From the NCBI GenBank assembly GCA_036429605.1, contig CM071589.1, positions 2,046,001 to 2,110,000 of the forward strand: a stretch of 64,000 bases of DNA, given 5' to 3'. The first letter of the stretch is position 1, and each line of letters begins with the position of its first letter. Made by a program: the position numbers and the translations under genes. Source of the stretch: Cladobotryum mycophilum (Eukaryota; Ascomycota; Sordariomycetes; Hypocreales; Hypocreaceae). This document shows, piece by piece, positions 1-10,762 of this stretch. The notes under the pieces were generated by a model. That model searched no databases, was not told the DNA's origin, and worked only from the letters and a program-made list of their open reading frames with translations.

Positions 1-1
1 C

Positions 2-1189
2 GGATCATCCACCCCCGCCTCGTCTTTTCGGTCGCCTAGATCAGCTGCTCACGCAAGCATGGGAAGTGGTTCCATCTCTGGATTTCGACCCCCTAGTTCT
101 GCCATGAGTGTTGAGACTGGAAACATGGACTTCCCTCTTCCTAGCCATGTATCTCTCATGCCGCCACCTCTTCGAATTACGCCTTCAAACGCCGACTTCC
201 AAAATGAGGACGATGGGTTTAGACTGTCGCCGGCTACCTATTCTCCTGCGCCCAAGCCCGTCGCTAGTCCAGCCCCGACACCTGATGGTAGTGATTTTGA
301 TGAAGTTGCTCAAGAATGCGAAGCGACACAATCTCCTCTGTATGTCTTGCAACCACGTACATATACGCCACAACCTCCTGCACCACTACCCTCACCAATG
401 GCAAAGGATCATTCGGCTCGAACAACACAGTCATCGTTTCAATCAACAGTCTTTTCGGACTCAAGGTCAAGTGCCCAATCTTACATGTCGCCCGGGGCTA
501 GGGCGCAAACCTGGCAACCCACTGAGATTGTACAAAAAAGGACATCGCTTCGCCAGCGTGTATCGCTCAAGGCCAAGCCACCCCAGGACATTCACATTCC
601 GCCCAGAGCTCTCGAAGGCATGGAAGTCTACGCGCATTCCTCAAATAATAGCACCCCGCGAACGACACCATCAACCTACGGCTCTGAGGACTACCAAGGT
701 CAGCATCAACCGCACAGCGGCTCTTATAGGAGTAGCTTATCACCTCCTGCTGCCCAGAGCGCCACACAATCGCCTCATTCAGACCAACAGCGGTATTATC
801 ATCCTGTCATTGCCTCACCCCATTCGCCCCTCCAACAAAGACCGCATACTGCCGCTGGGAACGGTCAGCCAGCGTTTCAACACCAGCCAATGTTGGTCCC
901 ACCGCCACTGCTGCGGAACAGACCATCTCAGCTTGGCGGTATGAGTGTCGTAAGTAACAAGTCGGCGGGATCATACCAAAGTCGTGCATCCACCATGAGT
1001 GCCAAGACTCCCAAAGCTGGTGATAAACTAAAGAAGAAGAAGAGCGCCTTTGGTTGGTTGAAAAAGGCGTTCAGCATGGATGACGATGAACGAGCGGCTT
1101 ATGAGGCACGTAAGGCGATGCAGCATCAAGACCGCTATTATGATACTGCGGCACCCAAATTCCTTGATGGAAGAAGGGTGCGACGATAA
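2..1189 (+). CDS. Proline/serine-rich hypothetical protein, 5'-truncated by window edge
   Basis: The frame is open from the first bases of the window to a TAA at 1187-1189, so the ATG at 59 is probably internal and the true start lies upstream. The visible 395 residues are mostly low complexity: Ser/Pro/Gln-rich, without catalytic motifs, signal peptide or membrane segment. Near the C-terminus a Lys-rich patch (KLKKKKSAFGWLKKAF, around 1027-1074) is followed by an acidic/Tyr-rich tail ending FLDGRRVRR. A basic amphipathic segment followed by a conserved-looking tail is a pattern I associate with uncharacterised fungal proteins; it could bind membrane or nucleic acid, but that is inference. 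It converges with the F-box gene at 1854. No function is assigned. Confidence 0.7.
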   Translation, partial: GSSTPASSFRSPRSAAHASMGSGSISGFRPPSSAMSVETGNMDFPLPSHVSLMPPPLRITPSNADFQNEDDGFRLSPATYSPAPKPVASPAPTPDGSDFDEVAQECEATQSPLYVLQPRTYTPQPPAPLPSPMAKDHSARTTQSSFQSTVFSDSRSSAQSYMSPGARAQTWQPTEIVQKRTSLRQRVSLKAKPPQDIHIPPRALEGMEVYAHSSNNSTPRTTPSTYGSEDYQGQHQPHSGSYRSSLSPPAAQSATQSPHSDQQRYYHPVIASPHSPLQQRPHTAAGNGQPAFQHQPMLVPPPLLRNRPSQLGGMSVVSNKSAGSYQSRASTMSAKTPKAGDKLKKKKSAFGWLKKAFSMDDDERAAYEARKAMQHQDRYYDTAAPKFLDGRRVRR

Positions 1190-1853
1190 ACATTACTGGA
1201 CTCACTAAATACACCTTGAGCATTGTGGCACGCTTCATCCGATTCGAGACAAAGATCTCATCTACTCTCCAAGTATATATGTCATGGACGGAGAGTCATT
1301 TGAAAGTAAATTCTTCCACAGAATTTGGAAGGGTACTCTTTATATAATGCGCCAAAGTCGGGCGGTCAGACCAAGCTAGTCCAGCATAAATATAATCCAG
1401 GCCTCTACTGAAGGCATCACCAGCACATCTCGCTCTACTTCTTTTTCTTTCTTCTCTCACCCCACACTCGCTTCACACATCTCTACTGTTTGTTTATCAC
1501 TTTAAAAGCGGATCGACCATACCATAGCGATGGAACGTTTCTTTTTATGTTTCTCTCTGTCTCTCCGGGAACGTTTTGGCGGATGGTTTATGTGTCATTT
1601 TATACATGGGCGGAATCTATGCATGCAGAAAATATTTTATGTACGATGATTTAATGGGCCTTATGAGGTCAGGAAACTCTTGGCTCTGGTGCCATTTGAA
1701 TAGACCACTTACAACTTAAGTTTTGAACTGAAACATTGTTTAATTGCGCTTTGCGGTGAAGATTCCATTTTGACTAGTGTACGTCCATGATATGTAACGG
1801 CAAGTATAATACGTTCATAAATATATCCAATATCCCTATACGGTGCATGCAGT
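1190..1853. other. Convergent intergenic spacer (3' ends)
   Basis: This 664-bp stretch lies between two converging genes. It is A/T-rich with T-tracts and a TATATAAT at about 1340, and presumably holds both 3' UTRs. No ORF worth reporting was seen. Confidence 0.6.
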
Positions 1854-3531
1854 TTACTTTGACCCTCCGACCTTGTAGCTCTTCACTCGGCTGAAAAAGA
1901 AGGGCTTATCGTTCTTGAGGTGGAAGTCGCCCCAATCATCCGTCAACTTATTGTAGTTGGAAAATGCCTTCCACACAAGCTTATTGCTTTTCACGGCCCT
2001 GCCGGCGCTCCGGATTGCTAGGTCCATTCGGTAAATATACTTGTCCGACACGCCTTCCGTCTCGACGAATAAATCGGTCTCGTGGTCCTTGATGTTGGCC
2101 TCATCTGGGTGGTCCAAGGCAGAGGATAGGCGCCAGCGGCCGCGGAAGGCTCTGGTCATGAATGAGGAAGGGAGGTGCGCGTTGTGGGAAGCGTCGCGGT
2201 GGAGGAGGAGCAGCTCCGGAGTGAGATGGTGGATGACATCCGGGGGGAGTGGGTGGTCAGGAGACTGATGGCTATGCCGTTGGGGAAGAAGCGCAAATAA
2301 CGGTAGTAGGTCACGATGAGGACCGGGTGGCCTCCCCAAGTGGATTGGTTGGTAGACTGTTGACTGCTGCGAACGTAGTTGACAGTGCTGATGTAGCAAC
2401 CGTTGAAGCGGATCCTGGGGCGGCTTCGGAACATGTCCTGCCAGGTTGGGTACACGGACGGTGTGAGCGACTTGGTAAGAGACAGGGCCTCAACTCTACG
2501 TCGCTCCTCCAGCTCTCTCATGCTGACCAAAGTTCCGTCCTCGGCCTCTTCTTCCTGTCCCTCTAGAGGTTCCCATTCTATGCCATTTGCCCAGTGGCGG
2601 TGAATGGCGCTGAAGCCGAATTCGCTGCCGAGACAGACTTGCTTCCATATGCGCTCCTCTGTGGCGGCGAGATATGCGAAGCGTTTGCAGACTAGAGCCA
2701 GTTGGACGAAATCCCCGACATCTGCTACGGCGACATCTGTCATGATGTGGACGAGCAACTCATCCGGGATCTTGGAGATGGGGCATGGGGGTGGGATGTC
2801 GCCCTGGATGATGGGGGGCGCGGGCTCAACCTTGAGGCTTGAGAAACTAGCAATGAGCTCTTCTATCGTCAAGGACTGAGCGTCCTTATTGGCGGCAGGT
2901 TTCTGAGTAGATGAAGACGGGGCCCCGGAAGAGGCTGATTCTGATTCGCCTGGCTTGGTCTTGGTCAAGCTTGCCGGGAAGTGTTTCTCACGGTAGGTTT
3001 TATCGACACGAGCGTCCAACTGTAAGAGAATTTAGTGAAATGTTACATGTACTAAAATGGGATGAATGAGTAAAAAAAAAAGGAGAGTGAGGGTATATAT
3101 ACTCTATATGCTTTCCGGTAGAGCTTCAAGCTATCGCCCATGTTCCCCTGAGCTTCCTTTTCCGTGGCTGCTTCATAATGATCCAGTGCCGAGACGGGTT
3201 GCTTTTTGGCGGGTTTGATTGTTGGATTTTCCAACGTGGGACCTTCTGGTTCGGCTGGCGCATCAAATGACTGACCCTGAATATAACTTGCATCATTATC
3301 GTCATTATCATCTAGAGCCGTCAGTGGCCTCCTGCTGGCTGTCGGACTCGGCGGTCCATTAGGCAGCTTTTTTGCCGATCGCGAGGCAGAAGAAGAAGAA
3401 GCAGAAGAGGATCCAGCGGCATGATTTGAAGGTCCAGAGGTTTCTCTTTTTGTCTGCAAATCTGAGATCCATTGTCGTCTAAACGACTCCAACTCGGGGT
3501 TGACGGGAGGCTCATTGCTTTCGGAGGTCAT
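1854..3531 (-). CDS. F-box protein, FBXO9/Hrt3/Pof7 family (SCF substrate receptor), frameshifted
   Basis: Exons on the minus strand are 3531-3103 and 3019-1854, with an 83-bp intron (GTATAT...TTACAG). The N-terminus is Ser-rich, followed by a TPR/MIT-like helix pair (ALDHYEAATEKEAQGN... LYRKAYRLDARVDKTYREKHF). Next come an F-box (IPDELLVHIM...LALVCKRFAYL) and the family C-terminal region (FNGCYISTVNY, then TYYRYLRFFPNG, FRGRWRLSS, DLFVETEG, KPFFFSRVKSY). By family knowledge it links Skp1-cullin1 to substrates for ubiquitination. The reading frame breaks at 2242-2247 (G6 on the plus strand): upstream codons end ...AISLLTTH, and the conserved continuation (DVIHHLTPE...) is in another frame. 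One extra base restores a protein of about 531 aa. Family call is firm; ortholog symbol is not assigned. Confidence 0.88.
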
Positions 3532-4790
3532 GGCGGCGGCGGCGGTGGTGGATGGCGCAATTTGGGTAAAGTCCGAGATCGGGTTTTGTTGGAAATTGAT
3601 TCAATCAAGGGATGCTCTTTTTAAAATATGAGAGAAAAAAATATGAACTATAAGAAATTCATGAAGACTTGTACTATATAGGATGAATGGATGAATGATG
3701 TAGGGAGCCAAAGATGGTGATGCTTCAATTATAAGAGATACGGCGGTTGCCAAGTCTCGGTACAATCAAGCCACTTGCCTACTATCGGTCAGTTTCGGTG
3801 ACAAGATGTCAAGGCAATTGTTGGCAACGTTGGGTGAGTCGAGCGGCGGGGAGGCTAAGCTGGAGTTGGCATGGCTCTTCGGCTCATGGATTACTAATAC
3901 ATCTGCAAGTCATTTGCTTTTTTTCTCGTTTTCTTTTTTTCCTTCTCTTTTTTATCTTATCAGTCATAGATTGCTTGATCAAAGCTACAGCAGTGCAACT
4001 AACCAATCACAGAGCTACCTGGCAGTCATCCGGGTATCCACGGGGAATTGAACGTCCGAACTTTCGCGAAGCTTGTCGATAATCGATTCTATCTCCGATC
4101 CGGCAACGGGGAGGCGACAGAAAGTTGGAAGGGGCGCCACATAAAGTTGGAATGGTAGTCGAGCTGTGTAGCATGTGCACATCATTCCCTTGCTCATACA
4201 TGCTGCATCCACTCTACCTATGGCAAGGCAGGTAATTAATAACAACCCAAGAAATTAACAGAAACAAGGGGGATGGATATGTATATACAAGAGGATGCTG
4301 GAGGAACAGACAGAAGTAAAAAAAATAGTTGGAAATAAAATAAAATAAATAAAATAAATAAAAGATGCTAAGAGAAATGATAAGGTATGAATCAGTCCAC
4401 CATGTTTAACTTTTCTGTGCATACCTAGTACTTCCTTCCTTCATTGACGATCAAAATGCATGACGCACCAAACAAGTTGTGACATAACATCTCCATCTCT
4501 CAACGCCGATTCGTGGCTCACTCATTGTTCCTGCGTATTTTGTCTCAGCCAACATTTTGTCTAGGACAGCACAAAACACATTCGAATTATAATTTTTTTT
4601 CCGGCTGCACACTCATTCATTGCACGGATAATCGCACTCGCCTTTCACCTCGCATTATCAATCAGTCTCTTCGACTACGGGCCCTCGGCTCTTTCACTTT
4701 GAGCTAGAGTCGCAGAGCCCGCCAATTCCGCTAAACAACCTTCTCCACCCATTTCTTGAACTCTTTCAGTTCTTTCAACTCTCCAACATC
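3532..4790. other. Divergent promoter region, F-box gene / mitochondrial carrier
   Basis: This 1.26-kb region separates two divergently transcribed genes, so both promoters should lie here. Directly upstream of the carrier start (about 4540-4790) the plus strand is CT-rich, typical of filamentous-fungal leaders. An A-rich AAATA repeat lies at 4318-4362. No coding evidence was found. Confidence 0.55.
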
Positions 4791-6203
4791 ATGACTTCCA
4801 TTGCCATGACCCGCGCCTCTGACGGCCAAAACTACGATCGGATGGAAGGCGACGAGTTCAATTTGGCCACCATGGTCGGCTCTGGCGCAGACCCTGGCCC
4901 TGGAAAAGATACCTTGCCAGATATTACTGCTGGCCAGAAAATGATTTCTGCCATGTCGGGGAGCTTATTGACATCACTGTTGGGTAAGCGCACATGGCGA
5001 TTTTTTCTTTCTTTCTGAAGGCATGTCTTCCAAGGACGGTGGTTAACATTCCTCCCAGTCACTCCTTTAGATGTCGTTCGAGTACGATTACAATCGCAAC
5101 CTTCCATTCTCCCCGCCCGTTCCGTCGATTTCTCCAAACTTGTTCGCACGTCAAATACCCTTCCTCCGGTGGCGGCGGCCGAGCTCGGAGTTACAGCATG
5201 TTGTCGCGAAGTGTTTTTCGCGGGCAACAACATCGATTACTGCCTCGCTGGACCCAGGATTGAGGGCATCACGTCGACCGCATCGACTGTCGCTGCCGAC
5301 TGCGCCGTACAGGAGACTCAGAAAAAGACATACAGCTCAACCATGGACGGTCTGCGAAAAATTGCACGGAATGAGGGGTTCACGACGCTCTGGAGGGGCC
5401 TATCTCCGACACTTATTATGACCATTCCCGCTAATATCATCTACTTCACCGGATACGACTGGCTCCGTTTTAATCCAAAGAGCCCATTCACAAACTTTTC
5501 CAGCGACTATGCGCCACTCACTGCGGGTTCTGTTGCCCGTATTCTGGCTGCAACCGCCGTCGGCCCTGTCGAACTAGTCCGAACGAGAATGCAGGCCGCC
5601 TCTGGCACGTCGACAACGAATCATTTGCTGGAAACATTCAAGGGAATCAAGGAAATGGTGGCTGTCAGTGGTTATACCTCGCTATGGAGAGGGTTGACTC
5701 TGACGCTGTGGAGAGATGTGCCATTTTCTGGACTGTATTGGTGGGGTTACGAATCGATTCGGTCAAGGATTACAGATGTGCGCGAAGAACGACGGGGGAG
5801 AGGGATGTCGAGGGGTGATGTGTCCGATATTGATCGCATGAGGGCGAGGAGGCGATCACAAAGCCGGGAAAACCACACCGAGACGTTTGTTGACAGCTTT
5901 GCCGCTGGCGCTACTTCGGGTGCCTTGGCGTCGATAGTGACGATGCCATTCGATGTGGGCAAAACGCGGACGCAGATTTACCAAGACGTACCCCGCGGCC
6001 GCGGAATCCACGCTCAAGCGCCCGAAGCCCGGAACATGATGAATCTTTTGTGGCACATTTTCAAAACAGAGGGGTTCCCAGGTCTATGGCGAGGCTGGAT
6101 TCCTCGTACGCTCAAGGTTGCACCGGCATGTGCCATCATGATCAGCAGCTACGAAGTCGGCAAGCGAACATTCAGGAGTATTAATGAGCGCGAGAGGGGT
6201 TAG
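4791..6203 (+). CDS. Mitochondrial carrier protein, Mtm1/SLC25A39-SLC25A40 type
   Basis: Exons are 4791-4983 and 5059-6203 (75-bp intron GTAAGC...CCCAG), giving 445 aa. Splicing restores the first carrier signature (TPLDVVRVRLQ); the second (GPVELVRTRMQ) and third (MPFDVGKTRTQ) follow, matching the three repeats of the SLC25 family in the inner mitochondrial membrane. Paired WRGL/WRGW motifs (TLWRGLSPTL, SLWRGLTLTL, GLWRGWIPRT) close each repeat. The Cys-containing stretch after the first repeat and the CAGP-like segment resemble Mtm1/SLC25A39-40, which are linked to mitochondrial glutathione import and manganese/iron homeostasis; that is family knowledge, not shown here. A charged Arg-rich insertion (about 5775-5870) lies between repeats 2 and 3. 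No frame disruption is present despite a G5 run near 5790. Confidence 0.93.
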
Positions 6204-6908
6204 AGGGTGACTCCACACAAGGAAGGGCGACGTGGGCTGAAGAGTTTAATTCCATTCACTACTTTTGTTTTCTTCCTTCTTTCGGCATCGTTTGGCGTTG
6301 AGAACAAAAAGGGGAAATTTGAGCGCGAGTCTCGATGGTCTTTGCAAGGTTTTTTTTTATTTTAGGATTTTTGGCAACAGGCGACTCCATTCAAAAAGGC
6401 AAGCTCTGGTTGAGCTATTTAGACAAAGCAACTTGTGTACGATACCAAAGTATGATTATAGCGCTGTATTTATATGTGAGATGAATATATAAAAAATCAA
6501 GGCGAATATGAATATGATGTAATTTGAACATGGTGATTTGAATTGTTTGGGGAATGTGAGAACGCACGCATGCACATCTGTGATGTGAAAAATATTTAGT
6601 TAACGAGGTGCAAACTCAACCACGCCGAGACGCTGAAAAAAGTTGCATCTTCAACGATGGAAATGAGAAGCAGACTGCGAAAGAATTGATATGTATTAAA
6701 TACCAGGCGAAATCACGGCATTTTTATTTTGTTTATTTCCCGGCTCAGCTTTATTCGATTTATTCATCTTTGAGACCCGAGCCGTTATTTGCCCTTGGCA
6801 GCAGCAAGAACAAAACCTTTTGCCTATTTTCAAGGCTAGCCTCCCCGTGTGTGTGTGTGTGTGTCTTATACCAAAGTTTTCCGTTCTCTCACACAGGCAG
6901 CGCAAGCC
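6204..6908. other. Intergenic spacer with (GT)n
   Basis: This 705-bp gap separates two same-strand genes. It is T/A-rich after the carrier stop, and a GT dinucleotide run lies at about 6847-6864, just upstream of the next start. No gene is evident. Confidence 0.5.
6847..6864. repeat. (GT)n microsatellite
   Basis: A short GT dinucleotide tract about 45 bp upstream of the WDR89-like ATG, in the presumed 5' leader. Confidence 0.85.
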
Positions 6909-8255
6909 ATGGTCTACTCCCTCACCCGGCTCGACCAGTACCACTTCCCCGGCCGGGGGGACGTCGTCTACGTCCTCGAGGCGCACCGCACGGCCGCCGG
7001 GCTGGCGACCATAGCCTCGGACCAGGGGCTCTCGCTCTTCGACCCTGCGCGGATCGGGACGGGCCCGCTGGCCGGGTCGGTGACGGAGCACGGGAACGTG
7101 ACGGCGCTGAGGGTGTTTGACGCGGGTAACTCGCTGGTCTGCACGGCGGGGGAGAATGGCTCGGTGGGGGTATGGGATTGGAGGATTGGTGGTGGTGGTG
7201 GTGGTGGTGCTGGCGCCAGGGTTGCGCAGTTTCAGGGTGAGTTTTTTGATGGAAAAGATGTGATTTTGTCACTTTTTGGTGATGATGATAAAAGGGGGAA
7301 GAACAACTATGAATAAAGGGACTAACTGAGATGAAACAAATGAAAAGCGAGTCAAGCGTCCATCTTGTCGATGGCGTGTAGTCCTGGGACTCAGACAATA
7401 GCTGTTGGAACGGAACTTGAGAACCACACTGCTTCTATATGTCTCTGGTACGTTTGTTTTTCTTATAATACTATCATGACCAATTCATGAAGAAGAAGAA
7501 GAAGAAGAAGAAGAAGAAAAAGAAAAAGAAGCTCATCTCACACACACACCTCACAGGGACGTCCGCTCCACCCCCTCCCCCAAAGCCCAATACGACGAAG
7601 TCCACAGCGACGACATCACATCCCTCTCCTTCCACCCCTCCCAGCCCACCCTCCTCCTCTCCGGCTCCACGGACGGCCTCGTCAGCGCCCACGACACCAC
7701 CATCGCCGACGAGGACGACCTCACCGTCCAGACCTTCAACCACAACGCCTCCATCCACGACGCCGCTTTCGTGAGCCAGACCGAGGTCTTTGCCCTCTCG
7801 CACGACGAGGCCTTTGCGCTGTACGACATGGAGCAGGCGGGCGGGGACGCCGCGCAGAACTTTGGGGACATGAGGGGGTGCTGGGGTGTCAGTATGTGGC
7901 CAACGTGACGACTAAGTTGGATGGCAGTGGAGCCATCCTCGGCGCGGGAGCACAAGAGTGAGTTTAAAAAACCCCTTTGCTTGTCATGACCAAAAGACGT
8001 AGCGGATTCTAGTTAATGGGATGGGATGCTAACCTACGCTCGAAATTCTTTTTTGATAGCCGTCAAGCGTTTGAGCTCGTATATCTAGCCAAATCGCCAC
8101 AAAACTCCTGGATACTGGACCTGGACAATAGAGTCAGCCTACCAGGCGCCCACGGCGGGGAGATTGTGCGGTCGTTTTGTTTCTTTGATGATGAGAATGT
8201 TGTGTTCACGACGGGCGAGGATGGTAGCATCAAGGCTTGGGGTCCAGGTGGTTAG
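6909..8255 (+). CDS. WD-repeat protein, WDR89-like, frameshifted
   Basis: Four exons are proposed: 6909-7236, 7348-7447, 7557-7957 and 8060-8255. Introns are 7237-7347 (GTGAGT, branch ACTAACT), 7448-7556 (GTACGT) and 7958-8059 (GTGAGT). The ATG at 6909 opens MVYSLTRLDQYHF. WD-like blades include TAGENGSVGVWDWR, GTELENHTASICLWDVR, LSFHP...LLLSGSTDGLVSAHD and FTTGEDGSIKAW. The continuation VANVTTKLDGSGAILGAGAQD and FELVYLAKSPQ resembles WDR89. The function of this family is poorly defined. A (GGT)n stretch at 7188-7209 encodes polyglycine at the end of one blade. In exon 3 the frame breaks at 7874-7878 (G5): uncorrected translation stops at about 7910; one added base restores ...VLGCQYVANV and a protein of about 341 aa. 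Confidence 0.85.
7490..7531. repeat. (GAA)n/(GAAAAA)n microsatellite in an intron
   Basis: A purine-only trinucleotide tract inside intron 2 of the WDR89-like gene, directly before the 3' splice site region. On the sense strand it replaces the usual pyrimidine tract. Confidence 0.9.
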
Positions 8256-9319
8256 GGCAAGGCGAATATCCTTTACTAATTGATAGTCTGTATTTCAATC
8301 TCATCACCAAATCACCTTGTGCATACACATTCTCATAATTGGCTTCCACCTCAAACAGTGTTGAATCGTGATGCATAGAGCCATGATCAGTCCAAGAATC
8401 GATGTGCTAAGAGAGTCACAACTACCGCAATACCCCTATAGTAGGTTCAAGTCTCATAATATAATAGTTCTCGAGTAGTATGATGTAATTATTGTTATAA
8501 CTTTGTATTCATGTATGCTGTTGTTTGTGCAGGCAAGAAACCAAAAAATAAATAAACACCAATGGCCCATTATCATGAAACCATTGCATAGCCAGAAAAA
8601 AAGGCGTCGCATCATCCAACGAACCATCACCCAAACACCCAAAACATGTTGAAAGAAAATACAAAAAAAGAGAGGAGCAGGCTGGGCTTGGATTCGTAAG
8701 GTTTAACGCGTTTTGGGGTCGAGGCAAGGGCGCCGATTTGTTGTCCTCGAGTACGATGGGGGGCCGTCCCTGGCGAACTGCCTCTGTGCGTCCTACCCTG
8801 CGTCTTCAAACCCATGACCTCCTCGGGCTGCGGCGGGAGTGCCTGGGCCCTTGGGCACTACAACCACCGTCGTTCCGAATGGGCCACAGTCCTCGGCAAC
8901 GCCTGCTCAATTTGTTGGAAGTTGGTGCTGGTACCTTGGCCTAAGTAACCTTGGGCGGTGATTTAGGGGTTGGTGGACGGTCCGTTGCCAGCTGGCAGGC
9001 TGGAGCCGAGTGGCGAGAGTGTCGAACCGCTGGCGGATGGGTGAATCGGTCTGACGGGCCGACATTGAGCGAGGGGAGGACTGGTAGCCCACTCAGGGGA
9101 CCAGTATTCGAGAGTGTGTGCGCGTTGAGCAAATTCGTCTCGTCGATTTCGTAAACATGGAGCAGATGATTTCAGTGAATCATTCCACCGTACTTCTGCA
9201 TCCACACTTTTGTATCTGCCAACATCTTGGCTACCATCTTCCACTTCATCCTGCCACAACACCTCATCATTCATAGCTGGTATTTCTCCGCCCTGTTTCC
9301 ATCTCAGCCATTCCCCTCC
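8256..9319. other. Convergent intergenic spacer
   Basis: A 1.06-kb stretch between the ends of the WDR89-like gene and the FRG1-like gene. Short ORFs on both strands show no family signature. Presumably 3' UTRs plus neutral sequence. Confidence 0.5.
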
Positions 9320-10219
9320 TCAACCAAACTTATCGTGCTTCCCCTTTACTTTTATTTCCAACAACCTCTCGTGGAAATCACCATCCTTCTTGGCCCTCTT
9401 CAGCACCCGCACCTCATCCTCATTCAACCTCCGACCAGCAGCGTCTTCAAGCTCCCGGCGGCTGACCTTGGCCAGAGCACGCTCCTCCTTTGATGACTTG
9501 ATGCGCGGCTTGAAGCGCGCCTGCATTCGAATGCGCAGTGTCGTGTTGAATGTGATGCCGTCAGCGTCACCTCGAATCTCGGCTAGCGGTGCGTTAGGTT
9601 TGGATGATGTTGACGGCTTGATGGTTACCAGGGTATCACGCAGCGTCTGAAATTGGAATGTCCCTGGGGTATCTGCTGTGGCTACGAGACTCCATGTTTC
9701 TAGGGGGATATAGCTTCCGAGGTGGCGGAGAGCATGCCAATCTTGTCACAGGCCAGGTATCTGCTCCTCGTTAGTTTCTTGCATGGCTAACAGTATATAT
9801 CCTTAGGACCGCGTTTTTACTTACTTCCCATGATGCCCCTTGAGGCGAAAGTGTTCCGTGTTGGAGATTCGATTCGCGACCCAAACCTGTCTCACATCAT
9901 GTGGCTCTGCCGTCGCTGGGTTTCCGTCGACGATGTTCTCAATGGGCAGCGCAAAGACCTTGCCGCTGGGATCGCAGGCCAGAGCGGATGGCTGGTCTGT
10001 GGGAAGAACAATCATGATGGGGCCAACAATGTCCGTCACGACGTCTGCCGAGACCCAGCTATCATCGTCGGTTGTGTCTGCGTCGACATCCTGCTGTTTG
10101 GCAAGCTGCTTGCTGGATGAGCCTTCGCCCTCGCCTTCGTCCTGGTCGTCCCTGTCGGCGGCTGCTCGCTTTCTCTTCTTGGGCTTCTTGTCTCCCTTGA
10201 ACGACAATGGCTTGACCAT
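9320..10219 (-). CDS. FRG1-like nuclear/nucleolar protein, frameshifted
   Basis: Exons on the minus strand are 10219-9825 and 9760-9320, with a 64-bp intron (GTAAGT, branch ACTAAC, AG at 9762-9761). The ATG at 10219 is preferred; the frame upstream has no further ATG. The N-terminus MVKPLSFKGDKKPKKRKR carries a nuclear-localisation-like basic cluster. It is followed by an acidic linker and a beta-rich domain (SWVSADVVTDIVGPIMIVLPT... GHHGKYLACDKIGML) typical of the FRG1 fascin-like fold. The C-terminus is Arg/Lys-rich (RMQARFKPRIKSSKEERAL). Human FRG1 is associated with RNA processing and actin binding; this is family knowledge. In exon 2 a TAG appears at about 9704-9702 inside a C5 run (plus strand G5, 9703-9707). 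One extra base gives ISPLETWSLVATADTPGTF and about 278 aa. Confidence 0.85.
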
Positions 10220-10762
10220 GATGGGCAAATCGGGTCAGGCTGTGGTTGGAGGTGTCGTTTTGGTTCCTACACGCGACGGCAGACGAAGTTCAAAGACGGT
10301 GAAACGACGTTCCGGATCGGGATACGGCGAGCTCCCCAGGGGGAAGCTTCGGCCTAGCGCTTCAGGACCTGCATGCCCATGTGTTGTTACGTAAGCCAGT
10401 TGCTTCCTGAGGTTTAGGCTGTTGGAGCTGCTGAAAGGGGTCTTCGAAAGTGCCCCTCCAAAAAAACTTTGTAGCGACCCTACAGGCGGTTCGCAGCATC
10501 AAAGGTCCCAAGCTGTCTCAGTTACCCCTCCCCCACTATGGTGACAGTGACTGTTTTACGGGTTTATAGTACTATGCTATTCGTAGTAACCATGAAGTAA
10601 TTCAGGCGGAACTCGGCGCGGGTAAGAGTGGCAGATGCAATCAAAAACGTTACCCTGATTGTATAAAGAAGATCCATGTTGATTTAATTTCATCATCTCA
10701 TTTGTCTTATCGTGTATCTAATTCGTACTCACGTTCTTTCAAATCTTCCGAGTTCAGTAAAA
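10220..10762. other. Divergent promoter, FRG1-like / dioxygenase
   Basis: The 543 bp between two divergent starts should contain both promoters. A TATAAAG lies at about 10661, roughly 100 bp upstream of the dioxygenase ATG, followed by a T/C-rich leader. Confidence 0.5.
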
